A stretch of 64,000 nucleotides of DNA. Origin: Saccharum officinarum (Eukaryota > Streptophyta > Magnoliopsida > Poales > Poaceae). Made by a program: the position numbers and the translations under genes. The notes under the pieces are model-generated. The model made no database searches. It saw only the letters and a list, made by a program, of their open reading frames with translations, and was not told the DNA's origin. Of the stretch, positions 1 to 11,280 are shown one piece after another (positions within the stretch are counted from its first letter, which is position 1; every line of letters starts with the position of its first letter). The DNA is taken from positions 68,711,737-68,775,736 of the forward strand of contig CM036170.1 of assembly GCA_020631735.1 (NCBI GenBank), given 5' to 3'.

Positions 1-221
1 CAGTAGTTTTAGCAATGACTTTTTCAGCCATGCGAACAAGGCGATAAAACAGCCAGCTGAACTGACCCTAGATTTTTGCTTTCCAACTTCAGAGTGTTTT
101 CTAATGAATTTTGTATGATTTTCGCAAAAAACTTGTTCCCATCAGGATTCGACCTTGGATGTAAAGAATGGTGAAGACTTTGGATGTTCTTAGGTGTATA
201 GTGGTTGAGCAGCCCCTTAGG

Positions 222-502
222 TTGCTTGTTGCAGATTTGCAATTCTTTTGCTTTTAAGAGCTTTTTTTGTTGCTTATTGCAGATTTTTGTTTCTTAGAGC
301 TTTAATTTCTGTTTGTTGTAGATTTTTGCTCCTAAGAGCTTTGGTTTCTGCTTATTGCAGATCTTTGGTCCTTAGAGCTTTTTTTACGCTTGTTGCAGAT
401 TTTTGCTCCTTAGAGCTTTGGTTTCTGCTTGTTGCAGATCTTTGCTCCTTAGAGCTTTGTTTTATGCTTTTTACAGATCTTTGCTCCTTAGAGCTTTGTA
501 AA
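222..502. repeat. Tandem array, about 40-bp unit, about 7 copies
   Basis: Successive units read roughly CTCCTTAGAGCTTTG followed by TTTCTGCTTGTTGCAGAT, with small substitutions between copies. The array keeps one frame open on the plus strand, but the predicted peptide is low-complexity (Leu, Cys, Phe) and does not look like a real protein. It lies in the internal domain of the retrotransposon fragment at the left edge. Confidence 0.75.
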
Positions 503-1380
503 TGCAGTCTTCGTACTGACAGAGCCTTCGATCGTTCGATGATGCTTCTTTGTTTTGTGCAAAAGAAATGCAGGACTTTTGTATGTTGTTGTTCTAGTCT
601 TTAGAGAATGGCTTTGAGTATCTCTGAACTGAGGGAATTGGTGTGGCATCCTTCACTTCTCTGAATACCCAGACTTGACAATCTTTGTTGCTATGAAATG
701 TTATGGCGAAGATTAACTGGTCTGTTGAAAGTTTCTAATTTATTACCCTTCTATCAATCGTGGATTGCCCTTCACTATGCATGTGGGTTTAGCCCCTTTT
801 GCATTTTTGGATGAACTATTGTCAACTGGGAATTTCGTCCGAAGCCATATCTTACTTCAGAGTTGAGACATAGTATTCTTTTTGATGAGGTTGTTTCTGT
901 AGTTTAGTTTCTGAAGTAGCACTTCTCCATCAATTATCAAGTAGAGTGCAGCAGCCTTTTGTGAAGTAGAAAAACTCCTGACAAAGGTCGAAGTGACTGT
1001 GGTTTCCAAAAGTTGACTTCTGAAGTGTGTTTGGTATATCTTCTTCTTTTGTTGAAGCCACCTCTTTGATGTGAATGATTTTTTGTTGTTTCTCTCTTGA
1101 GAGATTCTTGTTGCCGGATGCAATTCTTCTTGATTCATAACTTCATGATTTGTATTTTGCAGTTGCTTGTTTAAATTGCGAAGGGTAACTTCGGCCTTTT
1201 CTATTCTTTGTTTGAGTGTCTTTTATCGTGCTCTTGCGCGACATTCTTCAAGTTCTTTTTGCCTTCGTAAAACTTGTTCTTCAAGGTGGTTGTTCGTCTT
1301 CGGTTTCTTCATTGATCTTTGTTTGTTTAGTCTTGCCATTTTATTTCTTATGGTCGTGAAGATCTTTAGATGCACGCACA

Positions 1381-1394
1381 AACGGTGGGCGCCA
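1381..1394 (-). other. Primer binding site of the left-edge retrotransposon
   Basis: On the minus strand this reads TGGCGCCCACCGTT, two bases inside the LTR end. TGGCGCC is a common start of plant retrotransposon primer binding sites. The match fixes the element orientation as minus. I did not assign the tRNA species. Confidence 0.6.
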
Positions 1395-1396
1395 GA

Positions 1397-1947
1397 TGTT
1401 GGGTGAAAGTTCTGAAAGTTCTCGAACTTTGCAAACAATCACACAAACATTCAAGATTCGAATCAAGTCAAAGATGCGACTTTATTGCTTGTCCCGTACA
1501 GTACATGTCAGTGGAGTATTTATAGACCCCTTGACTTCGTACAACTGGGCAAAATGACAATTCTACCCTAAAACATAAAAGTTACCGCCCTTTATAATCA
1601 TGAGGGCGAAGTGGTCATTTAACCACTTTTACATTCTTTACATAGACCTGATCTGACTTCGCTTCTTTGATACAAGATATGCAACTTTTCTGACTTAGTT
1701 GCTTTCCTTCATCTTGTCTTCTCTCCAAGATCGAAGTCGAACTTGAGGTGCCTGGTGCTGTTTACCGCCAGGCGAAGCCAACTTGTCAGGCGAAGTCAAC
1801 TTGACTTCGTGACATCATCTTGCCTCCGCAATATGTCTCCAAGTCAGCGAAGCTGATCTTGCCTTGCGCTGCGACTTTGGCTTCGTGAAGCCAAACTATG
1901 CCAGCGAAGTTAACTTTGGCCACTTCTCTGTCTCACTTTTCTGCACA
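1397..1947 (-). mobile_element. 5' LTR of a minus-strand retrotransposon
   Basis: This 551-bp segment has TG...CA termini: TGTTGGGTGAAAG at the left and CTGCACA at the right. A primer binding site directly abuts its left end. Read on the minus strand it holds a TATA box (TCTATAAATAC, 1515-1525) in a plausible position for transcription initiation. It is rich in ACTTCG/CGAAGT words. The partner LTR and target duplication are outside the window, so the right boundary rests only on the terminal dinucleotide. Confidence 0.6.
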
Positions 1948-2331
1948 AAATATTATTATAAAGTTTTATAGTCTTTTCTACTCCAGAGCTTAGGGCTGTG
2001 TAGGTCTCACGGCCTCCGTTGCTACGTCCCTATCTTTTTATTTCAACGCCATTAAGCCCGACGAACAAAGCGGAAAAGGTAAGATGGTGCAAAGGCCAGC
2101 GTAATTCGACAATCACCACACAAACACAAATTTCCTCGAAGAAGTATATGAACAATTACAAGATGAAACCATTATTAAACGGGGAAACAACAAAGGAGAG
2201 TTCGGTTCAGTTCGTTGCACTGCCTACTTCTACTCTAATGTCGAAAAAGAAAACTCTACTCCATACTCTGCTTCTCTGAACCGGAATTCTCATTCGACCG
2301 TGGGCGAGATCATGGAAGAAGGACGTGCATT
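1948..2331. other. Intergenic segment, 3' flank of the F-box gene
   Basis: About 380 bp between the LTR and the stop codon of the F-box gene. It probably includes that gene's 3' UTR (the minus strand is transcribed leftwards). I see no other feature. Confidence 0.4.
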
Positions 2332-3162
2332 TTACAGGAGGAAATGCTGCAGGTATCGGAGCCCCTCGTCGGCGCACACGTACCGACACTCGCACATCAC
2401 TCCGAGCCTCACCTTCTCCACCACCATCTCCTCCCCAGCCAGCTCCACGACCACCTCCGCGTCCAGCTTCCCGCCGCCGCAACCGGGCGCCGGCAGCCTC
2501 GCGGCGACCCCCGCCGCACCTCTGCCGCCGAAGGCGACGGCGCCCGCCGCCCTTGCCGCCGGCACCTTGGCGTCCATCATCAGGACCGCCGCCGCGGGTT
2601 CGTCCTCTTCCTCCCCGCGGCGCGCCGTCGTCCGCACCGCCGTCCACCTGACGCGCCACTCCCCCGGCCCGATCGCCGCGTTCCGGTCGCTCAGGTCGAC
2701 CCCGAACAGGAACAGCCCCGCGGAGTTCTTGACATGGGCAGGGGCGGCCCTGTCCGCGGCGACCAGGAAGGACAGCGTGCTCTCGCCGCCCGCCGTGACG
2801 ATGTCGACGGCGAAGGAGACGTCCGCGAGGCCGAGGTGCGGGGCCGGGAGCGCGCGGCAGCGGTCGGACGCGGAGCGGAACAGCTTGAAGAGGCGTCGGT
2901 GCGGAGAGGAGGAGCACCGCCGGTCGTCGCTGCTGTCGGTGTCGGGGAGGAGGCCCAGCGCGGAGGGGAAGTGCTGCACGCAGAGCCGCGCCCAGAGGTA
3001 GTCCGCGGCGAAGGCGGCGTGCCACGAGGTGGACACGCAGGAGGCCGCCGCGAGGGTCACGGCGTCGAGGAACGGCGCGACGAGGGGGAGCGCCTCCCAC
3101 GGGGGTGGCGACGGCGGCGCGGGCCGCGCCGGCATTGCTCTCGCCTCGCCCTCGCCGTGCAT
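2332..3162 (-). CDS. F-box protein, single exon, 276 aa
   Basis: An intronless GC-rich ORF begins MHGEGEARAMPARP and ends RYLQHFLL. Residues about 20-70 (PPWEALPLVAPFLDAV, then AAASCVSTSWHAAFAADYLWARLC) match an F-box: a hydrophobic-Pro start, the conserved Cys-Val-Ser-x-x-Trp centre and the late Trp. Such domains bind SKP1 in SCF ubiquitin ligases. The C-terminal two-thirds is a beta-rich region (LADVSFAVDIV, LFLFGVDLS, GEWRVRWTAV, CECRYVCADEGLRYLQ) resembling the small plant F-box group related to Arabidopsis At5g39250/At5g04010; that placement is from memory. The frame stays open upstream to 3555, but translation from 3162 puts the F-box near the N-terminus, with a TATA-like box about 95 bp upstream. 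The target protein is unknown. Confidence 0.75.
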   Translation of the reverse strand: MHGEGEARAMPARPAPPSPPPWEALPLVAPFLDAVTLAAASCVSTSWHAAFAADYLWARLCVQHFPSALGLLPDTDSSDDRRCSSSPHRRLFKLFRSASDRCRALPAPHLGLADVSFAVDIVTAGGESTLSFLVAADRAAPAHVKNSAGLFLFGVDLSDRNAAIGPGEWRVRWTAVRTTARRGEEEDEPAAAVLMMDAKVPAARAAGAVAFGGRGAAGVAARLPAPGCGGGKLDAEVVVELAGEEMVVEKVRLGVMCECRYVCADEGLRYLQHFLL

Positions 3163-3256
3163 CTCAGATTGGGTGGCCGGCTGAGCTCGTATTCGTAAGT
3201 AGCTCGGTGTTCTCGCGGTCTCGCCTTTACGTGATTGATCCGTGCGCGTCACTGCG

Positions 3257-3267
3257 TTTATTATATC
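3257..3267 (-). promoter_or_regulatory. TATA-like box of the F-box gene
   Basis: The minus strand reads GATATAATAAA about 95 bp upstream of the chosen ATG at 3162. Position and composition suit a plant core promoter in an otherwise GC-rich region. There is no independent support. Confidence 0.4.
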
Positions 3268-3819
3268 AGCGCTCAGCGAGAGGCCGAGAGCGTACGGACG
3301 CCGGAGTACGGCAAGGGATGCGGCCATGCGGGGAGGAACGGGTTGCAATGGGAGAAGGGTGTGCGGGGCGCGGGGCGGTGCGCGCGCGCGGGTGGAGCAC
3401 ACGTGGTCGGGCAGGATCGCGGTGGCGCGGCGTGCGCTAGGCGCGTGGTGCGCGAGGAGATCGCCTTCGAACGGAGCGCGCCGAGAGAGCGGTGTACGCT
3501 GACAACGTGACAAGTATTCCACGCTGTTTTGCAGCCGAGTGATCATGCACAGCATGTCAGCGTAACAATTACGTTTCCTAATTTATTTTTCTGTTCCTAT
3601 TCGTGAAAAATATGGGTCACAAATCAGTTCCTGAGAAATCACGAGATTTGTGGAGTAAGACTTTATTATTAGCTCAGAATATTTTCGATACATCAATGGA
3701 GCTCTTACACCTTACATTAGTCTCAACATGACCTCATATTGCACAACCATCGGAAGATACATCAGCTATGGCTGTTGAGATCTAAGGACTACGCCCAGCA
3801 CTTCCCTCCTGTGATCTGT

Positions 3820-4258
3820 TCATTTTCTAGGAACCCTGTAGCCTGCAAGATAATTAATTCAAATTAAAAGAAATGCCATGGATAATCACATATAAAGTTC
3901 ACAATTTACATTATACTCTTATAAATAAACACATAAAACACTTACTTCCGCACTGGAAGCCATGCTCAAATGGCCTCTTACATTGCTCAGCAACATACAC
4001 AACCTTGTCCATGCACACGACCTTCTCAATCTCCTTGGTGACCTTGGCGCACAGGCAAGGAACATTTGCCTTCTTGATGACACCACAACAGGCATCTGAA
4101 GGACGGATCTTTGGATTCGCTGGAAACATCACGTACTGCTTGCATTCACTTATCAGGCTTTGGAGGTCATTATCACAGCCTCCATCAGCCTGAGAGCCTA
4201 CGACGGACATGGCCACTACAAAAGAGAGGACTAAGAACAAGCTCGGAAGTTTTGCCAT
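3820..4258 (-). CDS. nsLTP-like secreted 8-cysteine protein, 2 exons, 111 aa
   Basis: Exon 1 is 4258-3946 and exon 2 is 3842-3820, with a 103-bp GT-AG intron (GGAA|GTAAGT ... TTGCAG|GC). The spliced C-terminus reads CGSYRVPRK; the unspliced frame instead runs into the intron. Residues 1-24 form a signal peptide (MAKLPSLFLVLSFVVAMSVV). The mature part has the plant lipid-transfer/hydrophobic-seed-protein pattern C...C...CC...CLC...C...C plus one extra Cys before the splice site. Leu sits between the two Cys of the CxC motif. Such proteins bind lipids in the apoplast; the ligand is unknown. The product is paralogous to the gene at 24802-25254, with which it shares the intron position and the core KVVCMDKVVYVAEQC. 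Confidence 0.85.
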
Positions 4259-4338
4259 GTTTACTAGTTTTTGGGGGTGTATGTTGAAGGTTACTAAAAG
4301 ACATGTGTTGTGATGTGAGTGATTTTAGAGCACCTGGG

Positions 4339-4348
4339 TTTTTATAGA
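4339..4348 (-). promoter_or_regulatory. TATA box of the first nsLTP-like gene
   Basis: The minus strand reads CTATAAAAAC, about 80-90 bp upstream of the ATG at 4258. This is a good plant TATA box at the expected distance for a short 5' UTR. Confidence 0.6.
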
Positions 4349-4449
4349 TGTGGTGAGGGAGAGTCACCCAACTTTTGTGTCAACTTTATGCTGCACGCTC
4401 AATATATTGATATGGCGTGGAGTCGAGCTATATGGACAAATGTTAATAT

Positions 4450-4635
4450 TTATGTTGCATGTTATACAAGTGTCAAAATTAGTGTTGCATGTGAGGCAAG
4501 TGTCATTTTGACATTATATGCTATACAATACATGTGTCAATCTAGAGCTGCATGCCAGACAAGTGTCAAAACTACTGCTACTGTATAGACAAGTGTAAAC
4601 AACTAGGGCTTCTATATTCACAAGTGTTAAAGGCC
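4450..4635. repeat. Degenerate short repeats around CAAGTGT(C/T)AA
   Basis: The words ACAAGTGTCAAA, GCAAGTGTCATT, ACATGTGTCAAT, ACAAGTGTCAAA, ACAAGTGTAAAC and ACAAGTGTTAAA recur every 25-60 bp, often with GCATG between them. The region lies just upstream of the nsLTP-like promoter. It may be a decayed tandem array or an upstream repeat; no function can be assigned. Confidence 0.45.
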
Positions 4636-4834
4636 AATGATGACACGTAGAAAGGTTGTTCGGGTGGAAACACAAGTAAGACATAAATGAAAAATAAATG
4701 TAATGCAAGGGAGACATGTGCACATTCGAGAACCACATATTTCATTAATTTGTTTTGAGTGCAGAATGTGAACCCCAATATAAGAAATGCTGAAGCTTTG
4801 GGAGATGGGAGAAAGTTAGAGGTCCTGCATTTCA

Positions 4835-5032
4835 CCGATCATCAGAGAAATCCGAGAGCTTAGCACTTCTTTTGTTGATTTTTCTTTGGTGTATGCTAAT
4901 AGAGATTGTAATCGTGTAGCCCATACTCTAGCAAAGCAAGTCTTAGATAGCAACAGGGTAGGTGTGTGGCAGCTAGCCCCATCCTGCATTGCTAATCTGC
5001 TGACTGAAGATTGTAACCGAGTTGTTTCCTGA
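4835..5032 (+). pseudogene. Fragment of a reverse-transcriptase-type RNase H domain
   Basis: The plus-strand frame ending in TGA at 5030-5032 encodes SFVDFSLVYANRDCNRVAH, then TLAKQVLDSN and a tail NLLTEDCNRVV. The pattern hydrophobic-V-x-R-x-x-N-x-V-A-H-x-L-A is the C-terminal hallmark of the RNase H-like domain found in plant LINE elements and related gene-model proteins (RVT_3 type). There is no start codon and no upstream catalytic portion, so this is a remnant of about 65 codons. The (AT)n microsatellite starts 24 bp downstream. Confidence 0.55.
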
Positions 5033-5050
5033 TTGAAAGAAGCATCAAGT

Positions 5051-5887
<837 letters not shown>

Positions 5888-5890
5888 TTA

Positions 5891-6217
5891 GCTCCATTTG
5901 GCAGCGCTCCATGAAGCAGATTCTCCATAAGAATCACTCTTGCTCTGCTAAATAATATAACTCACACATGTTCTGGAAGGGATTAGACAAGAATCACTTC
6001 TTCATTTACATTAGGAGCTGGGAGCTAAGAAACCGCTCCCCACTGTTATCTATTTAATCCTCACCAGAATCACTCTAGCTAGATCAATTCAAATTTGCTC
6101 TCCACCCCGCTTCTATACCAAAATCACTCTATCAGAGAATCACAAAATTGAGCTCCCGCTTCTATACCAAAATCACTCCATCAGAGAATCACAAAATTGA
6201 GCTCTACCAAACAGGCC
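5891..6217. mobile_element. Tourist-like MITE with TTA target duplication
   Basis: The ends GCTCCATTTGGCAGCGCTC (left) and, reverse complemented, GGCCTGTTTGGTAGAGCTC (right) are imperfect terminal inverted repeats. TTA flanks both sides (5888-5890 and 6218-6220), the target duplication of PIF/Harbinger-mobilised Tourist elements. The element is 327 bp and non-coding. It contains a 49-bp tandem duplication (6109-6157 and 6158-6206, starting GCTTCTATACCAAAATCACT). Confidence 0.65.
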
Positions 6218-6220
6218 TTA

Positions 6221-7758
6221 GAAGCTACTCTGGGAGCTTTGCCAAAGCACTCCTTCACATAAATGCAATAGCTCGCAAACATCTCCATGCGTTGTGACGG
6301 AACACACAACTTGTTGCGTGATCACGTGTACAACATGTGACTTGGAGATTTATTCAACAATCACATCATGTGTTTCAATTCTGCGAACACAAGGTTGACA
6401 AGTACCCTTGTGTATTCGTTTTGTGATGAGTGATTGTCAATGTGATCCATGAAGTAAGTTGAGTGGTGACTAACCCTACCATGGCGAAAGCTATGTGTGC
6501 GACATGTCTCTTGGCTTGTGTTGTGCAGGTGTAGAGCTCAGAGGCGGTGGTCGACGGCGAGGTGAAGGTCAAGTAGAGACGTGTCACGCCGATGGACCGG
6601 GAGCCGTGAAAGGCAGACGTGAGGCTTGGACCGAGGGACCAGGAGGCCGGGTGACCAGCCGCGGTGGCTGACATCTGGGACATCGACAAGTGCAAGTGTA
6701 CATGAAAGTGACCGTGTTGACCGAGTCAAGACAAAGGACGTACAAGTCGAGCGGAGCTCAGAGGACTTGGCGGTCGGTCGGTTGAGGATGGCGGTGACAC
6801 GTGTCAAGCGGCGGGGGACACGTGTGGAGTACGCTACTCGCGAGTGAGGTTGGTGGTTTGGGCCTCAAAACCATCGGTGGCGGGTTTACGGATTTGGCCC
6901 TCAAAACCCAGGTGGAGATTCTGAGGAGGAACAGACGATACGTGGCGGCATCAGGGAGTTCGCATCGAGGCGAAGCTACTGATGAGGAGACGCAGTGGCC
7001 GTCAGATGAAGATGACACCGGGTTGGACCATAACACCCTTGGGCTAAGTGGTTTGACTCAATTGTATCCAGGGACAAAACCGGCACTGTGTAATAGCCCT
7101 ATTAAATAGGATGAGGGAGCCCCCATTTCTCACCTCTCTCCCTACTCTCTCATTCCCCCTTCCACCTAGGGAGCTCTTCTTGTGTTCTTGAGAGATGTCA
7201 CATGAACTGAAAAAAATTGTGGTGTATTTGCTGTGATTTGGAATGAGAACGGAGGCTCAAATCCTCCTCGTGCTCTCTGAAATTCATATTTTGAAGTTGT
7301 GATTTTTGTCATCTTTTTGTCCCCATTTTTGTGCTTGGCTACGATTTGATTTTCCCGGAGTTTGGGTTAATCCCAGGCGATGATTTCTTAGGGATAGGCT
7401 CGTAGCTTGTGGAATTTGATCTGTGCAAATTTTGGGATTGTTTCGTTGAGTCTTTGATCGATTTTCAGTGGATTTGTGGTGTCGCTCTCCTTCTATTTGT
7501 GCTTTCTGGTGTCCATCAGAGTTGGGAACCTATTCCTTGTGGGTTGAAGGGGAGGGCACATGGGGCCTCTGAATCAACGCAACCAGCACCGGCATTCTGA
7601 TCACGGTCTCCCCCTCACCTATTCTTCTGTTCTTGCCGTCAGTTTCCTGTTCGTGATAGCAGCACTCGCTGCTCTTCTTGCAGGGGTGCTCGCGTACGGG
7701 GGCTGAGCAGCAGGAGCCGAGCGCTCCCAGGAGTCGAGCCGTGCTTGGGCCCTGGCGC
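6221..7758 (+). repeat. Probable LTR-retrotransposon debris
   Basis: There are no coding motifs. The stretch has the character of an LTR read on the plus strand: a mixed GC-rich block with repeated GTGACACGTGT and CCTCAAAACC words (6780-6920), a TATA-like CCTATTAAATAGG near 7098, then a pyrimidine-rich leader (7110-7190). I could not find its ends or a target duplication. The Sirevirus-like element is inserted at its right edge; the interrupted sequence resumes at 18274. Confidence 0.35.
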
Positions 7759-7763
7759 CCCAT
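7759..7763. repeat. Left target site duplication CCCAT of the Sirevirus-like element
   Basis: CCCAT directly precedes the LTR at 7764 and recurs at 18269-18273 directly after the second LTR. Confidence 0.9.
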
Positions 7764-10310
7764 TGTAGGGTCGAGATGGCGGACTAGAGGGGGGGTGAAT
7801 AGTCCTTTCTAAAACTTAAGCGTGTTGGCTAACCAAAAACAAATGCGGAATTAAACTTATCGGTCTAGCCAAGACTTCACCCCTCTAACTAAGTTCACAA
7901 GCACCTCACAAAGATCCTAATTAAGCAACTAAGGTGCTTTCCTTAGCAAGAGCTCTCCTATTTAGTTCTAGAGCAAGGTCACACAAACCTATGCACTAGT
8001 ACTTTGCAAGCAAGAGGGAGCTCCTACACAATTCTAGTAAGCAAAGCGCACAAAGCCTAAGCTCACTAGCAATGCTCAATAACAAGGCAACTAATGCCAA
8101 ATTAGAGAGCGCAAATCACTTAGCTACACAAACTAAGCAATGTGACTAATAAGGTTACACAAACCAAATTAGTCACGCAAGGGGAAGCTTCTAGCTACAC
8201 AAGCAAGAAGACAACTAGCAAGCTACACAAGCCAACTAGTTACGAGAGCAACTACACAAGCACAAGTATATGAAAGTAAATACAAGCTTGTGTTGCACGA
8301 AGGCAAACCACCGAGAAGAGTAGACAAAGTTGACACGGTGATTTTCTCCCGAGGTTCACTTGGTTGCCACCAAGCTACGTCCCCGTTGTGTCGACCAACA
8401 CTTAGATGGTTCCTCAGTGTGACCCTTAAGTCACTTGCCCCTCAAGGCACGCCCCGCAAGACACCGCAAGACACCACTCTCAAGTGAGGTAACTCAATGA
8501 CACGCTCAACTAGAGTTGCTCTTCACGATCCCCGCGGGGTGAGCACAATCCCCCTCACAAAGCTTCTCCTGAGCCTCGCACAATCTTCTTGCGAGCTTCG
8601 ATGGAGCCACAAGCCACCAAGCCGTCTAGGAGGTGGCAATCTCCAAGAGTAACAAGCACCACCGGCTTACAACACGATCACCTAGTGCCACTCGATGCAA
8701 CCTCATGATGCAATCGCACTAGAATCGCTCTCTCACTTGATTCGATGAACACTATCAAGCATGAGTGAGTTAGAGGGCTCCCTAGCACTACCACATAAGC
8801 CACCAAGGCTAAAGTGTGCTCAGCTACCGGCCACGGCCGGCCAAGGCATCTATTTATAACCCCACGGTCAAATAGAGCCGTTACCCCTTCACTGGGTTCT
8901 TTTCGGGATGACCGGACGCGCCGGTCATAACTGACCGGACGCGCTCAACCACGTCCGATCCTCCAACGGTCACTGACCCCAACGGTCAAACCAACGACCG
9001 GACGCGCCCCAGGCAATGACCGGACGCGCCCGTCAAACGATCGGACGCGCCGCTTCAAACGACCGGACGCGCCGATCGCACTAACCCGCGAGCCCGTGAA
9101 GCAATGACCGGACGCGCCCCTCGCAACGACCGGACGTGCCGATCGCACAGTACCGCGCGCGCAACGACATGACCGGACGCGCTCCTTGCGATGACCGGAC
9201 GCGACAGTGCCCGCGTCCGATTAGAGTCCAGTAAGCTCCCTCAACGATCGGACGCGTCCGATCATGTGTGACCGGACGCGCCTCACGTCCGATCATCCTT
9301 GCGTTCTGCAATTCCCACTGGGCGCATGACCGGACGCGCCGGTCCCGCGAGTGACCGGACGCGCCAGTTGCAAACCCTAACACCCGTGTCTGCGCTGTAC
9401 TAACCGGACGCGTCCGGTCATACCATGACCGCGTCCGGTGCAGCGTCCGGTCACCTCTATGACCTCTGTTCGCCTCCGTTTCTTTTTCGACTTCCGGCGT
9501 AGTGGAAAATAGGCTTTTCAACTCCTCGAAAACGCCTGAATCCCGCGCTCACAAGCTCGGCGGGAGGGAGAGAGAGAGAGACCCAAACCCTCTCTACCGC
9601 TCAAACTTTATCGCCTTCGTAAATGTGCCAACACCAACAAGTGATCACCACCTTGTGTACGTGTGTTAGCATTTTGACAAACATTTTCTTTAAAGGAATT
9701 AGGCACTCAACTTGCCTCGCCGCTCGATCCTAACACGTATGCACAGTTAGATCGCTCAAGTGGCACTAGATGACCGATATGCAAACAAGTTTGCCCCTCT
9801 TGATAGTACGGCCATCTATCCTAAACCCGGTCATAAACTTCTCTACACACCTATGACCGGTGCAATGGAAATACCCTAGGTTATACCTTAGCCTTGCGCA
9901 TTCCACTTCATCTCCTCTGATATTGATGCAACACATGCACCAACCAATCACCAAATGATATGATTCACTTCATATCATCATGTGACCGTATTGGTTCATC
10001 GATCTTGACCTCACTTGCTCTTCACCGTTGTATCGGTCCATCGGCGCCAAGTCTTGCTCAAGCTTCACCATCGCATGGTCCTTCGCTTCAAAGCCTCAAC
10101 TTGCCCTTCACCTTCACAACCGGTCCATCGAGCCAAGCCTCATCTTGATCTTCTCCACCTTGGTCACATGACTCCATGTCATGTCTCATATGCAATGAGC
10201 TCCTTCATGACACCATCACCTGTGGACTAATCTCCTGTGTATCTCACATAACCACATATTAGTCCATCTAAGTTGTCACTCAATTACCAAAACCAAATAA
10301 GGACCTTTCA
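7764..10310 (-). repeat. 3' LTR of the Sirevirus-like element
   Basis: 2547 bp, TG...CA, nearly identical to the LTR at 15727-18268. It contains a TATA box on the minus strand (8849-8858, TATAAATAGA) and a dense CCGGACGCG repeat block (8900-9440). It is the 3' LTR because polypurine tracts adjoin its right end (10311-10325 and further right). Confidence 0.9.
8905..9455. repeat. CCGGACGCG-rich palindromic repeat block in the 3' LTR
   Basis: GACCGGACGCGCC and close variants recur more than twenty times at irregular spacing of about 15-40 bp. A perfect 16-bp palindrome ACCGGACGCGTCCGGT lies near 9403-9418. The block is much more GC- and CpG-rich than the rest of the element. Confidence 0.85.
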
Positions 10311-11280
10311 ATCTCTCCCTTTTTGGTAATTGATGACAACTCTACAAAGATATGGAAATTATGCTTTTTCAAGCTAGCACTTCACACAAGTGTAAATTGC
10401 TAACTTGTTTTGGATTTAATGTTACTTATCCAACTTTTAAGCTCTATGTCAAGATTTGGATAAGCACCATAAAATCCGACTTGGTAGTGATAACTCCCCC
10501 TACATATGTGCTCAAATAGTTTGGTTTCAAGCTTTGCACATATGTATAAATATGAAATTTGTGGGAGGGTTAGCACTACTAAGTGATGCTAAGGTGTATA
10601 GAATAAACCTTTGTAGCTCGATACCAATTAGTAGCTTGATACCATTTGAAAATCACAAGTTTGCCATCATCCTTAGCATCATGAGTAGCTAGACATCAAA
10701 AACACTAGAAACCCCGTGAGATCACATTATAAGCATGGTTCTAGTTTTTGCATGATAATCACAAGTCTAGCTAACATCCTATGCATGCTAGTTATCAAAT
10801 CATCATTCAAGTTCTATAACTAGCATACACCACACAAGCAAGCATATTGAATTTAAGAACTTATGCAATGCAAGCAAGCACATGAATTATGCACATATCA
10901 AATGTAATCAATCAAAATTCATGAGCTTGCTCCCCCCTACTTGTGTGCTTTCTTTGTCCAATAATGTTTGATCCCCTTACATTCTTCAATGTTACTACCT
11001 CTTTGTCCATGTCCATGTCCAATGTTTCCAATCTTTCCCTAAAGCATGGTTCTAGTTTTCATATCTTTGTCCAACTTCTCCCCCTTTGTCATCAATTTCC
11101 AGAAAAGGTGTTCTTCTCAATTGATACAAAGGCTTGCATTGGGGTAGATGGTTGAGACTTGAATATTGCATTTTTTATGGACATTACCATATATGTTGGA
11201 ATGACAAACTTTATGGTTGCTCTTGAGATTCCACATAGGATCTTTGACCTTGATACCAATCGGTGGGGCTTCTCCCCCTA
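10311..11280 (-). other. Cluster of polypurine tracts beside the 3' LTR
   Basis: On the minus strand, purine runs containing GGGAG or GGGGGAG occur at about 10311-10325 (next to the LTR), 10494-10501, 10930-10939, 11077-11087 and 11271-11280. Two of these are accompanied by ATGACA, as in many Copia polypurine tracts. Plus-strand priming normally uses the copy next to the LTR. A multi-tract arrangement is a described Sirevirus feature. Confidence 0.6.

Larger units (their letters stand above)
1..1396 (-). mobile_element. Internal 5' region of a truncated LTR retrotransposon
   Basis: This stretch lies downstream, on the minus strand, of the LTR at 1397-1947 and its primer binding site at 1381-1394. 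It is therefore the leader and start of the internal domain of an element whose remainder lies outside the window. It has many stops and no gag, protease or reverse transcriptase motif that I can recognise, so it is untranslated leader or decayed sequence. It contains the short tandem array at 222-502. The superfamily is not proven; the layout resembles Gypsy-type elements. Confidence 0.55.

Noticed and set aside
2344..3198. Long plus-strand frames (up to 284 codons) over the F-box gene
   Set aside because: They are antisense frames kept open by high GC content. Their products are Arg/Pro/Ala-rich without domains, whereas the minus-strand frame has an F-box.
8905..9455. Regularly recurring GACCGGACGCG units as a CRISPR-like array
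   Set aside because: Spacing is irregular, units are short, both LTRs of a retrotransposon carry the block, and the genome is a plant.
8945..9521. Arg/Ser/Gly-rich minus-strand frames in the LTRs (also 16907-17516)
   Set aside because: They come from the GC-rich LTR repeat, have no domain, and the two LTR versions differ as non-coding DNA would.
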